64,000 bases of DNA from Streptomyces phaeolivaceus (GCF_009184865.1 NZ_CP045096.1:5766001-5830000); one strand, 5' to 3'; shown: positions 43,241 through 53,070, numbered from the stretch's first letter. Numbers and translations: made by a program. The notes: a model not told the origin generated them from the letters alone.

Positions 43241-45667
43241 ATGGCGGGGGCGATGCCGGCGGACGGCCGGGACAGGATCATCAACGACCGGTACCGCCTG
43301 CTGCGCACCCTGGGCGCGGGCGGCATGGGGCGGGTCTGGCTCGCGTACGACGAGGAGTTGGCCTGCGAGGTCTCCATGAAGGAGATCTCCCTGCCCGATG
43401 TCCCGAGGGACGCGACCGAGCGCGCCCAGCGCATCGCCCGAGCCCGCAGCGAGGCCAGGCACGCCGCGCGGCTGCGCGGCCATCCGCATGTGGCGACCGT
43501 CCACGACGTGGTGCTCCACGAGGGCCTGCCGTGGATCGTCATGGAGTACGTGCCGGACGCGATCGATCTCCAGGCGGTCGTACGGCAGCGGGGGCCGCTC
43601 GCGCCCGAGCAGGTCGCCCGGATCGGGCTCGCCGTCCTCGACGCGCTCACGGCGGGGCACCGGATCGGCATACTCCACCGGGATGTGAAACCGGCCAACA
43701 TCCTGCTCGCGGCCGACGCCTCCGGCGACCCCTACGCGCGGGTGCTGCTCACCGACTACGGCATCGCGCTCCAGCCGGAGTCCCGCGAACCCCGGCTCAC
43801 CGCCACCGCCGGCATCCTCGGCACCCCCGGCTATCTGGCGCCGGAGCGCGCGCGGGGCGAGCCGCCCACACCGGCCGCCGACCTGTTCTCGCTCGGCGCC
43901 ACGCTGTACGCCGCGGTCGAGGGCCGCGGCCCCTTCGACCGGCACGGTGAGTACGCCACCCTCACGGCCCTGCTCGGCGAGGAGCCGACACCGCCCGTCC
44001 TCGCCGGTGAACTGGCCCCCGTCCTGCACGGGTTGCTCATCAAGGACCCGGTGCGCCGGCTGTCGCCGGAGGCGGTGGCCCGGGGCCTGGAGCGGGTGAC
44101 CGGCGCGGGCGGCGCCTCGACCCCGCCGGGCTGGGGAGCCACCCCCGCGTCGGCGCCCGGCGCCTTCGGACCGGCACCGGGCACGCCCGCCACACCGGGC
44201 ACGCCCGCCACACCGGGCACGCCCGGCGGCCACCCGACCACCGGTGCGCCCCCGGGGTACGTGGCGAGCGCGCCGCCCGGCTATGTCGCCGCCGGGCAGC
44301 ACGGCCTCGGCGGCACCCCGAACACCCCGGGCGCACCCCACACGCCGTACACACCACAGACCCCAGGGGCCCCGCACACACCCGGCGGACCTGCGGGGCC
44401 GAACACCCCGAACACCCCGGCCGGCGGTCCGCACACACCGGGCGGAGCGCCGGGCGGCCCCTCGCCGTACGACCCGTGGCAGCAGCCGCAGCAGGGACAG
44501 CAGCCGCGGAGCCCCTACGACGGCTACAACCCCTACGGGGGCGGCCGGGCCACGCCCTACGGGAGCCCGGCGGGCGGCGGGGCCACGCCGTACGGGGGCA
44601 CCCCCGGCACCCCGTACGGCGCCGGAGCCGGCGGTCAGGCGCCGGGCTACGGCGGCACCGTGGGCAATCAGTCGCTGCCGTACGCGGCCAACCCGTCGAC
44701 GCCGTACGGGGGAGGCGGGGTCCGGCCGCCGGGGAACGCCGGGTATCCGACCATCACGGCCGGGGGTCCGCCGCCGCCCGGCGGGCCGAAGCGGAAGACA
44801 CCCGCGGCGGCGATTGTCGCGATCGTGGTCGCCGTGCTGCTGGTGGCGGGCGGCGGGACCTGGGCCGCGGTCAACTTCGCGAGCGACCCGGAACCCAAGC
44901 CCTCCGACAGCCCGGAGGCGCTGGCGTCGCCACCGGGGTCGGAGTACCCGTACGGCAAGCAGGCCGCGCTCAAGAAGGCGCTGGAGGTGGGCGACTGCGT
45001 GAAGGCGGTCTGGACGGGGACGGCGTTCGCCTCGGTGCCCGACCTCGGCGTGGTCGACTGCGACGAGGACTGGCCCGACGGCCAGGTCGTGGCGATAGAG
45101 ACGGCCTCCGACCACACGGACGCCGCGGCCAGCGGCGCCCAGCGCTGCGCCAGCCAGGCCGACCCGATGGCCGAGGCCCTGCCCGACGCGGACGTCTACG
45201 CGCTCGTCCCGACGAAGGCGGGCTTCACCGCGGCCAAGGGCGGTACGGCATGTCTCGTACTCGGCAAGCACGTCGCGATAGGCGGCGAGGTCGGCCGACT
45301 CCGTGACGTGGGCATGAACCTGTGGCCCACGCAGATGGCCGTCGGCGACTGCTGGGACTACACCACCCGGGAGGACGAGGGGTACGACGCCCCGCTGACC
45401 GACTGTGCCGAACCGCACACCGACCAGGTCGTCGGATCGGTCCAGGCACCCTCCAACATGACCTTCGACGGCGCCCTCGCCGAGGGCGGGAAGCTGTGCA
45501 CCAACAGGTTCGAGTCGAGTTGGGCGCCCGGCGCCGACCTGATCGTGTCGGGATGGGTGTCCGAAGAGAAGGAATGGGAGAAGGGCTTCAACAAGGTGGT
45601 GTGCACGGTGCGCAACGCCGACGCGTCGAAGACGACCGGGAAGATACCCACGCCCGGCTCGGTCTGA
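43241..45667 (+). CDS. Membrane Ser/Thr protein kinase with septum-formation-type sensor domain
   Basis: A PknB-like kinase, ~808 aa. Kinase domain (~15-275): GAGGMGRVW loop, Lys in VSMKEI, LHRDVKPANILL catalytic loop, DYG in place of DFG, APE-like APERARG. A Pro/Gly/Thr repeat linker (TPATPGTP, PNTPGAPHTP, YGG units) leads to one membrane span (~522-545). The outer part has paired cysteines and GDC..PHTDQVVG blocks like the Septum_form family. I used the ATG at 43241; an upstream ATG at 43160 is possible. Confidence 0.88.
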   Translation: MAGAMPADGRDRIINDRYRLLRTLGAGGMGRVWLAYDEELACEVSMKEISLPDVPRDATERAQRIARARSEARHAARLRGHPHVATVHDVVLHEGLPWIVMEYVPDAIDLQAVVRQRGPLAPEQVARIGLAVLDALTAGHRIGILHRDVKPANILLAADASGDPYARVLLTDYGIALQPESREPRLTATAGILGTPGYLAPERARGEPPTPAADLFSLGATLYAAVEGRGPFDRHGEYATLTALLGEEPTPPVLAGELAPVLHGLLIKDPVRRLSPEAVARGLERVTGAGGASTPPGWGATPASAPGAFGPAPGTPATPGTPATPGTPGGHPTTGAPPGYVASAPPGYVAAGQHGLGGTPNTPGAPHTPYTPQTPGAPHTPGGPAGPNTPNTPAGGPHTPGGAPGGPSPYDPWQQPQQGQQPRSPYDGYNPYGGGRATPYGSPAGGGATPYGGTPGTPYGAGAGGQAPGYGGTVGNQSLPYAANPSTPYGGGGVRPPGNAGYPTITAGGPPPPGGPKRKTPAAAIVAIVVAVLLVAGGGTWAAVNFASDPEPKPSDSPEALASPPGSEYPYGKQAALKKALEVGDCVKAVWTGTAFASVPDLGVVDCDEDWPDGQVVAIETASDHTDAAASGAQRCASQADPMAEALPDADVYALVPTKAGFTAAKGGTACLVLGKHVAIGGEVGRLRDVGMNLWPTQMAVGDCWDYTTREDEGYDAPLTDCAEPHTDQVVGSVQAPSNMTFDGALAEGGKLCTNRFESSWAPGADLIVSGWVSEEKEWEKGFNKVVCTVRNADASKTTGKIPTPGSV

Positions 45668-45777
45668 GCGCGGTCCGAGAGCCGGGGACGCCTCGCGTTC
45701 ACCTCGGGTTCGCGCGCCCGCTTCCCGTCCGTGCCAGCCTCCCGTCCCGGGGCGGTCGAGGGGCGGGAGGACGGGAC

Positions 45778-45975
45778 ATGGAGAGCGGACCGGCGATCTT
45801 CGTGGGAGTGGTGTTCGCCCTGTTCGGGGGCGGGCTGCTGCTGTGGACCGCGAGGCGGCTGCGCCTGGGCGAGCCGGTCGCCCAGGGGGTGCGTCCGGTG
45901 ATGTCGGCGACGCTCGCGAGCGTCACGGCGGTCACCGCCCTCGCGCTCGGCGCGTGGTGCCTCACCCGCCTCTGA
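45778..45975 (+). CDS. Small two-span membrane protein
   Basis: A 65-aa protein with two hydrophobic segments (AIFVGVVFALFGGGLLLW and ATLASVTAVTALALGAWCL) joined by a basic loop RRLRLGE. ATG at 45778, preceded by GGGCGGGAGG. No family is recognised. It sits between the kinase and topA on the same strand. Confidence 0.6.
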   Translation: MESGPAIFVGVVFALFGGGLLLWTARRLRLGEPVAQGVRPVMSATLASVTAVTALALGAWCLTRL

Positions 45976-46285
45976 GAGCGCCCGGGAAGCCGGGGCCGAT
46001 GGGCGGCCGGGGTAACCGGGATGTGACCCTCCGCATAGGCCCCGGGCGGATCGCTGAACACGCCGGGCGGCAGGAATGGCGGTAGTCGGGTTACCGTTCG
46101 AGTGGCCGTTGCGGGCTTTTCCCGTTTGACACGGGGGCGGGATGTACCGTCACACTCCGCAGCGTCAGCATGACCCGACCCCCGGGCCGACCGCCGAGCC
46201 CCGTGCCAGGCACCGGCCGCAGGGGGCGCCCGCCCCGGGACGCAAGCCTGGGGAGACCCAGCGTCGACCGGAGAGAAGAGCGAAG

Positions 46286-49135
46286 TTGTCCCCGACCAGC
46301 GAGACCGCGAAGGGCGGCCGCCGACTCGTCATCGTCGAGTCGCCTGCCAAGGCGAAGACGATCAAGGGCTATCTCGGCCCCGGCTACATCGTCGAGGCGA
46401 GCGTGGGGCACATCCGCGACCTTCCCAACGGCGCCGCGGAGGTGCCCGAGCAGTACACCGGCGAGGTGCGCCGGCTCGGCGTGGACGTCGAGCACGACTT
46501 CGCGCCCATCTATGTCGTCAACGCGGACAAGAAGGCGCAGGTCAGGAAGCTCAAGGACCTGCTGAAGGAGTCCGACGAACTCTTCCTCGCCACCGATGAG
46601 GACCGCGAGGGCGAGGCCATCGCCTGGCACCTCCAGGAGGTGCTGAAGCCCAAGGTCCCGGTCAAGCGGATGGTCTTCCACGAGATCACCAAGGCCGCGA
46701 TCCAGGCCGCCGTCGCCAACCCCCGCGAGCTGAACCAGAAGCTGGTCGACGCCCAGGAGACCCGCCGCATCCTCGACCGCCTCTACGGCTACGAGGTCTC
46801 GCCGGTCCTGTGGAAGAAGGTCATGCCGCGTCTGTCGGCGGGCCGCGTCCAGTCCGTCGCGACCCGGCTCGTCGTGGAGCGGGAGCGGGAGCGCATCGCG
46901 TTCCGCTCGGCCGAGTACTGGGACCTGACCGGCACCTTCGCCACCGGCCGCGCCGGTGACGCCTCCGACCCGTCGGCGCTGGTCGCACGGCTCCAGTCGG
47001 TGGACGGCCGCCGCGTCGCCCAGGGCCGCGACTTCGACTCGGTCGGGCAGCTCAAGGGCGCGAACGTCCTGCACCTGGACGAGGCGAACGCCCGTGCGCT
47101 GGCCGCCGCCCTGGAGAACACCCGGTTCTCGGTCCGCTCCGTCGAATCCAAGCCGTACCGCCGCTCGCCGTACGCCCCCTTCCGGACGACGACGCTCCAG
47201 CAGGAGGCCTCGCGCAAGCTCGGCTTCGGGGCCAAGGCGACGATGCAGGTGGCGCAGAAGCTGTACGAGAACGGCTTCATCACCTACATGCGTACGGACT
47301 CCACGACGCTCAGCGACACCGCCGTGTCCGCCGCCCGCGCCCAGGTCACGCAGCTGTACGGCGCCGACTACCTGCCGGCGCAGCCGCGGACGTACGCCGG
47401 GAAGGTCAAGAACGCGCAGGAGGCGCACGAGGCGATCCGACCCTCGGGTGATCGTTTCCGCACGCCCGCCGAGACCGGACTGACCGGCGACCAGTTCAAG
47501 CTGTACGAGCTGATCTGGAAGCGGACCGTCGCCTCCCAGATGAAGGACGCGACGGGCAACAGCGTCACGGTGAAGATCGGCGGCACCGCCTCCGACGGCC
47601 GGGACGCCGAGTTCAGCGCCTCCGGCAAGACGATCACCTTCCACGGCTTCCTCAAGGCCTATGTCGAGGGCGCCGACGACCCGAACGCCGAGCTGGACGA
47701 CCGCGAGCGCAGGCTGCCGCAGGTCAACGAGGGCGACCCGCTCTCCGCCGAGGAGATCACGGTCGACGGGCACGCCACCAAGCCCCCGGCCCGCTACACC
47801 GAGGCGTCGCTGGTCAAGGAGCTGGAAGAGCGCGAGATCGGCCGCCCGTCGACGTACGCGTCGATCATCGGCACGATCCTCGACCGGGGCTATGTGTTCA
47901 AGAAGGGCACGGCCCTGGTGCCGTCCTTCCTGTCCTTCGCCGTGGTCAACCTGCTGGAGAAGCACTTCGGGCGGCTCGTCGACTACGACTTCACCGCCAA
48001 GATGGAGGACGACCTCGACCGCATCGCGACCGGTGAGGCCCAGGCGGTGCCGTGGCTGAAGCGGTTCTACTTCGGCGAGGGCGCGGGCGCGAACGGCACG
48101 GCGGCGGCCGAGGCCGGCAACGGCGACGGCGACCACCTCGGTGGCCTGAAGGAGTTGGTGACCGACCTGGGCGCGATCGACGCCCGCGAGGTCTCCTCCT
48201 TCCCCGTCGGCAACGACATCGTGCTGCGCGTCGGGCGCTACGGCCCGTACATCGAGCGGGGCGAGAAGGACGCCGAGGGGCACCAGCGGGCGGACGTGCC
48301 CGAGGACCTGGCGCCGGACGAGCTGAGCGTCGAACTCGCCGAGGAACTGCTCGCCAAGCCGAGCGGCGACTTCGAACTCGGCGCCGACCCGGACTCGGGC
48401 CACCAGATCATCGCCCGGGACGGCCGCTACGGCCCGTACGTCACCGAGGTGCTCCCCGAGGGCACCCCGAAGACCGGCAAGAACGCGGTCAAGCCCCGTA
48501 CGGCCTCGCTGTTCAAGTCGATGTCGCTGGACACGGTGACGCTGGCCGACGCGCTGAAGCTGATGTCGCTGCCGCGCGTCGTCGGCGCGGACGCCGAGGG
48601 CCAGGAGATCACCGCGCAGAACGGGCGGTACGGGCCCTACCTGAAGAAGGGCACGGACTCGCGGTCGCTGCAGACCGAGGACCAGCTCTTCACGATCACC
48701 CTCGAAGAGGCGCTGGCGATCTACGCCCAGCCCAAGCAGCGCGGGCGGGCCGCCGCCAAGCCGCCGCTGAAGGAGCTGGGCGAGGACCCGGTCAGCGCGA
48801 AGCCGGTCGTGGTGAAGGACGGCCGCTTCGGGCCGTACGTCACCGACGGCGAGACCAACGCGACGCTGCGGTCCGGGGACAGCGTGGAGACCATCACGCC
48901 CGAGCGCGGGTTCGAGCTGCTCGCGGAGAAGCGGGCGAAGGCTCCCGCCAAGAAGACGGCCAAGAAGGCGCCCGCGAAGAAGACGGCGACCAAGACCGCC
49001 GCGAAGAAGGCGGCGCCGGCGAAGAAGACCGCCGCGAAGAAGACGGCGACTTCGAAGACTGCCGCCGCGAAGAAGGCCGCGCCTGCCAAGAAGGTGGCTG
49101 CGAAGAAGGCGACGGCGAGTGGGGACGGCGCCTAG
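46286..49135 (+). CDS. topA: DNA topoisomerase I with Lys-rich C-terminal tail
   Basis: A ~949-aa type IA topoisomerase that relaxes negative supercoils. Toprim RLVIVESPAKAKTIKGYLG near the start, acidic DEDREGEAIAWHL, and active-site Tyr334 in FITYMRTDST. Instead of zinc fingers the C-terminal half holds several GRYGPY-type repeats, then a tail (~887-949) of KKTA/KKAP units; the Streptomyces TopA lysine tail is known to aid processivity. I place the start at TTG 46286 (MSPTSETAKGG) after GGAGAG; the ATG at 46142 adds 48 Pro/Arg-rich residues. Confidence 0.95.
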   Translation: MSPTSETAKGGRRLVIVESPAKAKTIKGYLGPGYIVEASVGHIRDLPNGAAEVPEQYTGEVRRLGVDVEHDFAPIYVVNADKKAQVRKLKDLLKESDELFLATDEDREGEAIAWHLQEVLKPKVPVKRMVFHEITKAAIQAAVANPRELNQKLVDAQETRRILDRLYGYEVSPVLWKKVMPRLSAGRVQSVATRLVVERERERIAFRSAEYWDLTGTFATGRAGDASDPSALVARLQSVDGRRVAQGRDFDSVGQLKGANVLHLDEANARALAAALENTRFSVRSVESKPYRRSPYAPFRTTTLQQEASRKLGFGAKATMQVAQKLYENGFITYMRTDSTTLSDTAVSAARAQVTQLYGADYLPAQPRTYAGKVKNAQEAHEAIRPSGDRFRTPAETGLTGDQFKLYELIWKRTVASQMKDATGNSVTVKIGGTASDGRDAEFSASGKTITFHGFLKAYVEGADDPNAELDDRERRLPQVNEGDPLSAEEITVDGHATKPPARYTEASLVKELEEREIGRPSTYASIIGTILDRGYVFKKGTALVPSFLSFAVVNLLEKHFGRLVDYDFTAKMEDDLDRIATGEAQAVPWLKRFYFGEGAGANGTAAAEAGNGDGDHLGGLKELVTDLGAIDAREVSSFPVGNDIVLRVGRYGPYIERGEKDAEGHQRADVPEDLAPDELSVELAEELLAKPSGDFELGADPDSGHQIIARDGRYGPYVTEVLPEGTPKTGKNAVKPRTASLFKSMSLDTVTLADALKLMSLPRVVGADAEGQEITAQNGRYGPYLKKGTDSRSLQTEDQLFTITLEEALAIYAQPKQRGRAAAKPPLKELGEDPVSAKPVVVKDGRFGPYVTDGETNATLRSGDSVETITPERGFELLAEKRAKAPAKKTAKKAPAKKTATKTAAKKAAPAKKTAAKKTATSKTAAAKKAAPAKKVAAKKATASGDGA

Positions 49136-49160
49136 TAGCTCGGGGGTGCGGGTGTTTGTG

Positions 49161-49231
49161 CGGCTGCGGGTTGGTTGTGGCTGGTCGCGCCCACGCGGCG
49201 GAGCCGCATATGTCACAGCCCCGCGCCCCTG
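49161..49231. repeat. Streptomyces-type interspersed palindromic repeat
   Basis: The stretch GTGGCTGGTCGCGCCCACGC-GGCGGAGCCGC-...-CACAGCCCCGCGCCCC in the topA-tmk gap is a form I recall as very common between Streptomyces genes. It has a small internal hairpin GCGGC/GCCGC (49195-49207). It may work as a terminator for topA. Confidence 0.6.
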
Positions 49232-49373
49232 AGTGCGCGTTCGTGTCGGGCGGTGGCTGGAAGGTTCCGTCTGCGTTTTGTCGAATGTGTGCGTTTCGTG
49301 CGGCTTGGTGATGCGGCGTGTGTGCGTTCGGGCGCTGCTTCTGGGTGTCGGTGGGTGCCGATAGGCTGAAAGC

Positions 49374-52300
49374 ATGATGCGAGCCGAGCAGCCGACGGCC
49401 CACGAACCGGCCTCCGACGACGCCCTGGCGGCCGACTCCAGGGAGCGCGCCGTACGGGCGCTGCTGCGTCGGCCCCAGCTGAAACGGTTGTGGGGGGCCC
49501 AACTCGTGGGCGGTGTGGGCGATCTGCTCGCACTGTTCGTCCTGGTGCTCCTCGCCTTCCAGACGGCGATCGCCGAGGGCTCCTTCGGGGGCGGGTACCG
49601 GGGCGTCGCGCTCACCGTGGCGGCCGTGTTCGGTACGCGCGTGCTCGCGACGCTGCTCTTCGGGGCCGTACTCCTCGGACCGCTCACCTCGCTGACCGCG
49701 CAGGAGGGGCCGCTCGACCGCCGCTGGACCATGGTCGGCGCCGACGGCGTACGGGTCCTGCTGCTGATCGTCGCGCCCCTGTGGATCGACTGGACGCCGG
49801 ACAACGCGCTCGCGGTGCTGCTGGTCACCGTGTTCGTGGTCGGTGTCGCCGAGCGGTTCTGGACGGTCTGCCGGGAGAGCGCGGCCCCCGCGCTGCTGCC
49901 CGCGCCGCCGCCGGAGGGCGCGACCGTACGGCCGCTGCCGGACCACATGGACGCGCTGCGGCGCCTGGCCCTGCGTACGGGATTCGTCGCCGTGCCCCTC
50001 GCCGCCGCCGTCCTCGTCGTCGCCTCGCTGCTCAACAATCTGCTGGGCGCGGGCATCGACTGGTTCGGACAGCACCAGGCCGCGCTCGCCTCGTACGTCG
50101 CCGCCGGGCTGTTCGCCGCCTCGCTGTCGCTGGTGACCTTCCTCGAACTGCCCAAGACCCGCACTCCGCGCGCGCGGTCGCCGCTGGAGGGGCTGCGTCG
50201 GCCCAGGACCGGCACCGGGGTCGACAAGGGGCGCACGGGCGCGATCCCGCTGCTGGTGCCCGCCTGCGGCGCGGTGGCCGGTGCGATCGCCGCCGTGGTC
50301 GCCGTCGCCGTGCTGCACGCCAAGGACCTGGGTGGCGGGCCGGTGATGTACGGGCTGTTCGTCGGCGCGCTGACCGGTGGTGTGGTCATCGGGATCCGTC
50401 GCGCGTCCGCCGTGCTGCCCTCGCTCTCCCGGCGTCGGCTGCTGGCCCTCGCGGTCGCCTTCACCGGTGTCGCGCTGCTCGCCGCCGGGCTGACCCCGGA
50501 CGTCACGAGTGTGGTGCTGATCCTGGGACTGGCCGGTGTCGGCGCGGGCATCGCCGCGAACACCGGGCACACCCTGCTCGACCAGGAGGCCGAGGACTTC
50601 CGGCGGCCACGGACCACCGAGCATCTGCACGCCGTCGTACGGGTGTTCGTGGCGTTGGCGGCGCTCGTCGCACCGCTGGTCGCCGCCGTCATCGGGCCGC
50701 ACCGGCTGGAGAGCGGCAAGTTCGTGTTCGCGCACGGCGGTGCGGCGTTCACGCTGATGCTGGTGGGGGCGTTGCTGCTGCCGGTGGCCGCGCTGGTGCT
50801 GGCCAAGGTCGACGACCGGTCCGGAGTGCCGCTCCGGCAGGACCTGCGGGACGCGCTGCTGAAGGGCGACGATCCGGTTCAGGCGCCCGCCGCCTCAGGG
50901 TTCTTCATCGCCCTGGAGGGTGGGGACGGCGCCGGGAAGTCCACCCAGGTCGAGGCGCTCGCCGAGTGGATCCGGGCCAAGGGGCACGAGGTCGTGGTCA
51001 CGCGCGAGCCGGGGGCGACTCCGGTGGGGAAGCGGCTGCGGTCGATCCTGCTGGACGTGTCGAGCGCCGGGCTGTCGCATCGGGCCGAGGCGCTGCTCTA
51101 CGCGGCGGATCGTGCCGAGCATGTGGACACCGTGGTGCGGCCCGCGTTGGAGCGGGGGGCGATCGTTGTCTCGGACCGGTACATCGATTCGTCCGTGGCG
51201 TACCAGGGGGCCGGGAGGGATCTCTCGCCGACGGAGATCGCGCGGATCTCGCGGTGGGCGACCGATGGGCTCGTGCCGCATCTGACCGTGCTGCTGGATG
51301 TGTCGCCGGAGGCGGCGAGGGAGCGGTTCACCGAGGCGCCGGACCGGCTGGAGTCGGAGCCGGCCGAGTTCCACGAGCGGGTGCGGGCCGGGTTCCTGAC
51401 GCTGGCCGCCGCGGACGCCGGGCGCTATCTCGTGGTCGACGCCGCGCAGGATCCCGAGGCCGTCACGACGGTCGTCCGGCATCGGCTCGATGTGATGCTG
51501 CCGCTCTCCGAGGCCGAGGTGAAGGCGCAGGAGGAGGCCCGCCGCAAGGCCGAGGAGGAGGCGCGGCGCAAGGCCGAGGAAGAGGCCGCGCGGAAGGCCG
51601 AGGAGGAGCGGCTGGAGCGGGAGCGCCAGGAGGAACTGGCGCGACTGCGGGCCGAGGAGGAGGAGCGCGAGCGGCGCGAGCTGGAGGAGGCTCAGCGGCG
51701 CGAGGCGGAACGGCAGGCGGAGGAGGCCCGGCAGCGGGCCGAGGAGGCGCGCCGCCGCGCCGAGGAGGAGCAGGCACGGCTCCTCGCGGAGGAGAAGGCC
51801 CGCGCCGAGGAGGAAGAGCGGCGGCGGGTCGAGGAGGAACGGCGGCGCAAGCAGGCCGCGGAGGAGCAGCGGCTGCGGGCCGAGGCGGAGGCGCTCCGCC
51901 TGGAGAAGCAGCGGAAGGCCGAGGAGGCGCTGCTGCGGGCCGAGGAGGCACGGAGGGTGGCCGCGGCGGCGGAGGCCGAGCGGGCGGCTCGGGTCGCGGC
52001 GGAGAGGGGCGCGGCGGAGCGGGCTGCGGCTGAGCGGGCCGAGGCGGAGAGGGCTGAGGCCGAGCGGGTGGCTGCTGAGCGGGCGGCTGCCGCGGATGTG
52101 GCTTCGGGGTCGGCCGCGGGGGCTGCTTCGGACGTGGGTGCGGGTGCGGGTGCCGCTTCGGGTTCGGATGCGGCTGAGCGGGGGGCTGCGGTTGGGCGTG
52201 GGGGTTCTGCTGGGGGTTCCGGGGGTGACGACGCGATCACCGTGCCTTCGCCGGTGGTGAAGCCGACGCGCTCGTCGGGTTCCGGTGGGGCGGATTCCGA

Positions 52301-52667
52301 GACGACGGCGAAGTTGCCGAAGCCGCCGGTGCCGTCCTCGGGGGCGGCGGAGGACGAGACCGCGGTGCTGCCGCAGGTGCCTTCGGGGGCGGCCGATGAG
52401 ACGGCCGTGCTGCCGCCGGTGCGGGAGGACCGGGTGCCGCCGGGGTACTTCCGCGACGAGCGGCCCGCGCCCGATGGGGCGGAGGGGCGGACGCGGGAGC
52501 TTCCGCAGGTCGACGAGGAAGGGGTGCCTCGGCGGCGGCCTCGGTCGGACTGGGCCGAGGAGACGCCGTTGGACGATCTGCCTACGTTGGCGGACGAGTT
52601 GTTGGGGCTGCGGGATGGCGAGGACGACTCGGACGAGGGGCGGGGGCGTTGGGGGCGGCGTCGCTGA
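49374..52667 (+). CDS. tmk: MFS-type membrane domain fused to thymidylate kinase with coiled-coil tail
   Basis: A 1097-aa three-part protein. Residues ~40-500 form a 10-12-span MFS-like membrane domain. Residues ~505-705 are a complete thymidylate kinase (dTMP to dTDP): P-loop EGGDGAGKST, DRYIDSSVAYQGAGR, and the LID region. Residues ~710-910 are a charged Glu/Arg/Ala coiled coil, followed by a Ser/Gly/Thr-rich tail with repeated DETAVLP motifs, possible kinase or forkhead-associated targets. Normal Tmk is ~210 aa. Same order in S. coelicolor (SCO3542). Confidence 0.92.
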   Translation: MMRAEQPTAHEPASDDALAADSRERAVRALLRRPQLKRLWGAQLVGGVGDLLALFVLVLLAFQTAIAEGSFGGGYRGVALTVAAVFGTRVLATLLFGAVLLGPLTSLTAQEGPLDRRWTMVGADGVRVLLLIVAPLWIDWTPDNALAVLLVTVFVVGVAERFWTVCRESAAPALLPAPPPEGATVRPLPDHMDALRRLALRTGFVAVPLAAAVLVVASLLNNLLGAGIDWFGQHQAALASYVAAGLFAASLSLVTFLELPKTRTPRARSPLEGLRRPRTGTGVDKGRTGAIPLLVPACGAVAGAIAAVVAVAVLHAKDLGGGPVMYGLFVGALTGGVVIGIRRASAVLPSLSRRRLLALAVAFTGVALLAAGLTPDVTSVVLILGLAGVGAGIAANTGHTLLDQEAEDFRRPRTTEHLHAVVRVFVALAALVAPLVAAVIGPHRLESGKFVFAHGGAAFTLMLVGALLLPVAALVLAKVDDRSGVPLRQDLRDALLKGDDPVQAPAASGFFIALEGGDGAGKSTQVEALAEWIRAKGHEVVVTREPGATPVGKRLRSILLDVSSAGLSHRAEALLYAADRAEHVDTVVRPALERGAIVVSDRYIDSSVAYQGAGRDLSPTEIARISRWATDGLVPHLTVLLDVSPEAARERFTEAPDRLESEPAEFHERVRAGFLTLAAADAGRYLVVDAAQDPEAVTTVVRHRLDVMLPLSEAEVKAQEEARRKAEEEARRKAEEEAARKAEEERLERERQEELARLRAEEEERERRELEEAQRREAERQAEEARQRAEEARRRAEEEQARLLAEEKARAEEEERRRVEEERRRKQAAEEQRLRAEAEALRLEKQRKAEEALLRAEEARRVAAAAEAERAARVAAERGAAERAAAERAEAERAEAERVAAERAAAADVASGSAAGAASDVGAGAGAASGSDAAERGAAVGRGGSAGGSGGDDAITVPSPVVKPTRSSGSGGADSETTAKLPKPPVPSSGAAEDETAVLPQVPSGAADETAVLPPVREDRVPPGYFRDERPAPDGAEGRTRELPQVDEEGVPRRRPRSDWAEETPLDDLPTLADELLGLRDGEDDSDEGRGRWGRRR

Positions 52668-52670
52668 GTC

Positions 52671-52740
52671 AGTGGTGAGTGGTGAGTGGTGAGTGGTGAG
52701 TGGTGAGTGGTGAGTGGTGAGTGGTGAGTGGTGAGTGGTG
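52671..52740. repeat. VNTR: ten perfect copies of AGTGGTG
   Basis: Exactly ten head-to-tail heptamers, starting three bases after the tmk stop codon. The perfect array suggests recent expansion by slippage; length is likely to vary between strains. Confidence 0.95.
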
Positions 52741-52803
52741 CGCCTGTCTGCCGCCTGTCCGGTCGCCTTGGGCGCGGGCGGGCGGGCGAGCGGTGGGTGG
52801 GAC

Positions 52804-52917
52804 GGGGCCGTGCCGGTGCGTAGAGCCCGTCGCGGGTTGCCCTACTGCTCGGGGTGAGTAGGGAGCCGTTCTCCGGGCCGCTGTGAGCGACGGGCTGCTA
52901 CGCACCGGCACGGCCCC
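52804..52917. repeat. Long inverted repeat (30-bp arms) with nested hairpin
   Basis: Left arm 52804-52833 pairs with 52887-52917: a perfect 20-bp outer segment (GGGGCCGTGCCGGTGCGTAG) and a perfect 10-bp inner one (AGCCCGTCGC), separated by one extra base on the right. The loop holds a second hairpin, CCCTACT (52840-52846) / AGTAGGG (52857-52863). There is no convincing gene in 52,668-53,070. It may be a MITE-like insertion, a structured RNA or a terminator. Confidence 0.85.
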
Positions 52918-53070
52918 TCGCGTCACTTTGCGGCCCACCCGCCGTTCGGGGTGGCTGTCCGGGCGTCCTGCGGCTGTCCGTCGTTCGGGAGTTGTGTCGG
53001 CGGCGTTGTCAGTGGGGTCGCGCACAATGGGGCGCGGAGTGGGTTCGTGTGGGACGGAGGGCGGTGGCGC

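Noticed and set aside
46091..50806. 1571-aa minus-strand ORF
   Set aside because: Antisense to topA and tmk; high GC removes stop codons, and the product is low-complexity Arg/Pro/Ala with no family similarity.
52671..52740. Possible CRISPR array
   Set aside because: Repeats are 7 bp, contiguous, and have no spacers; no cas genes.
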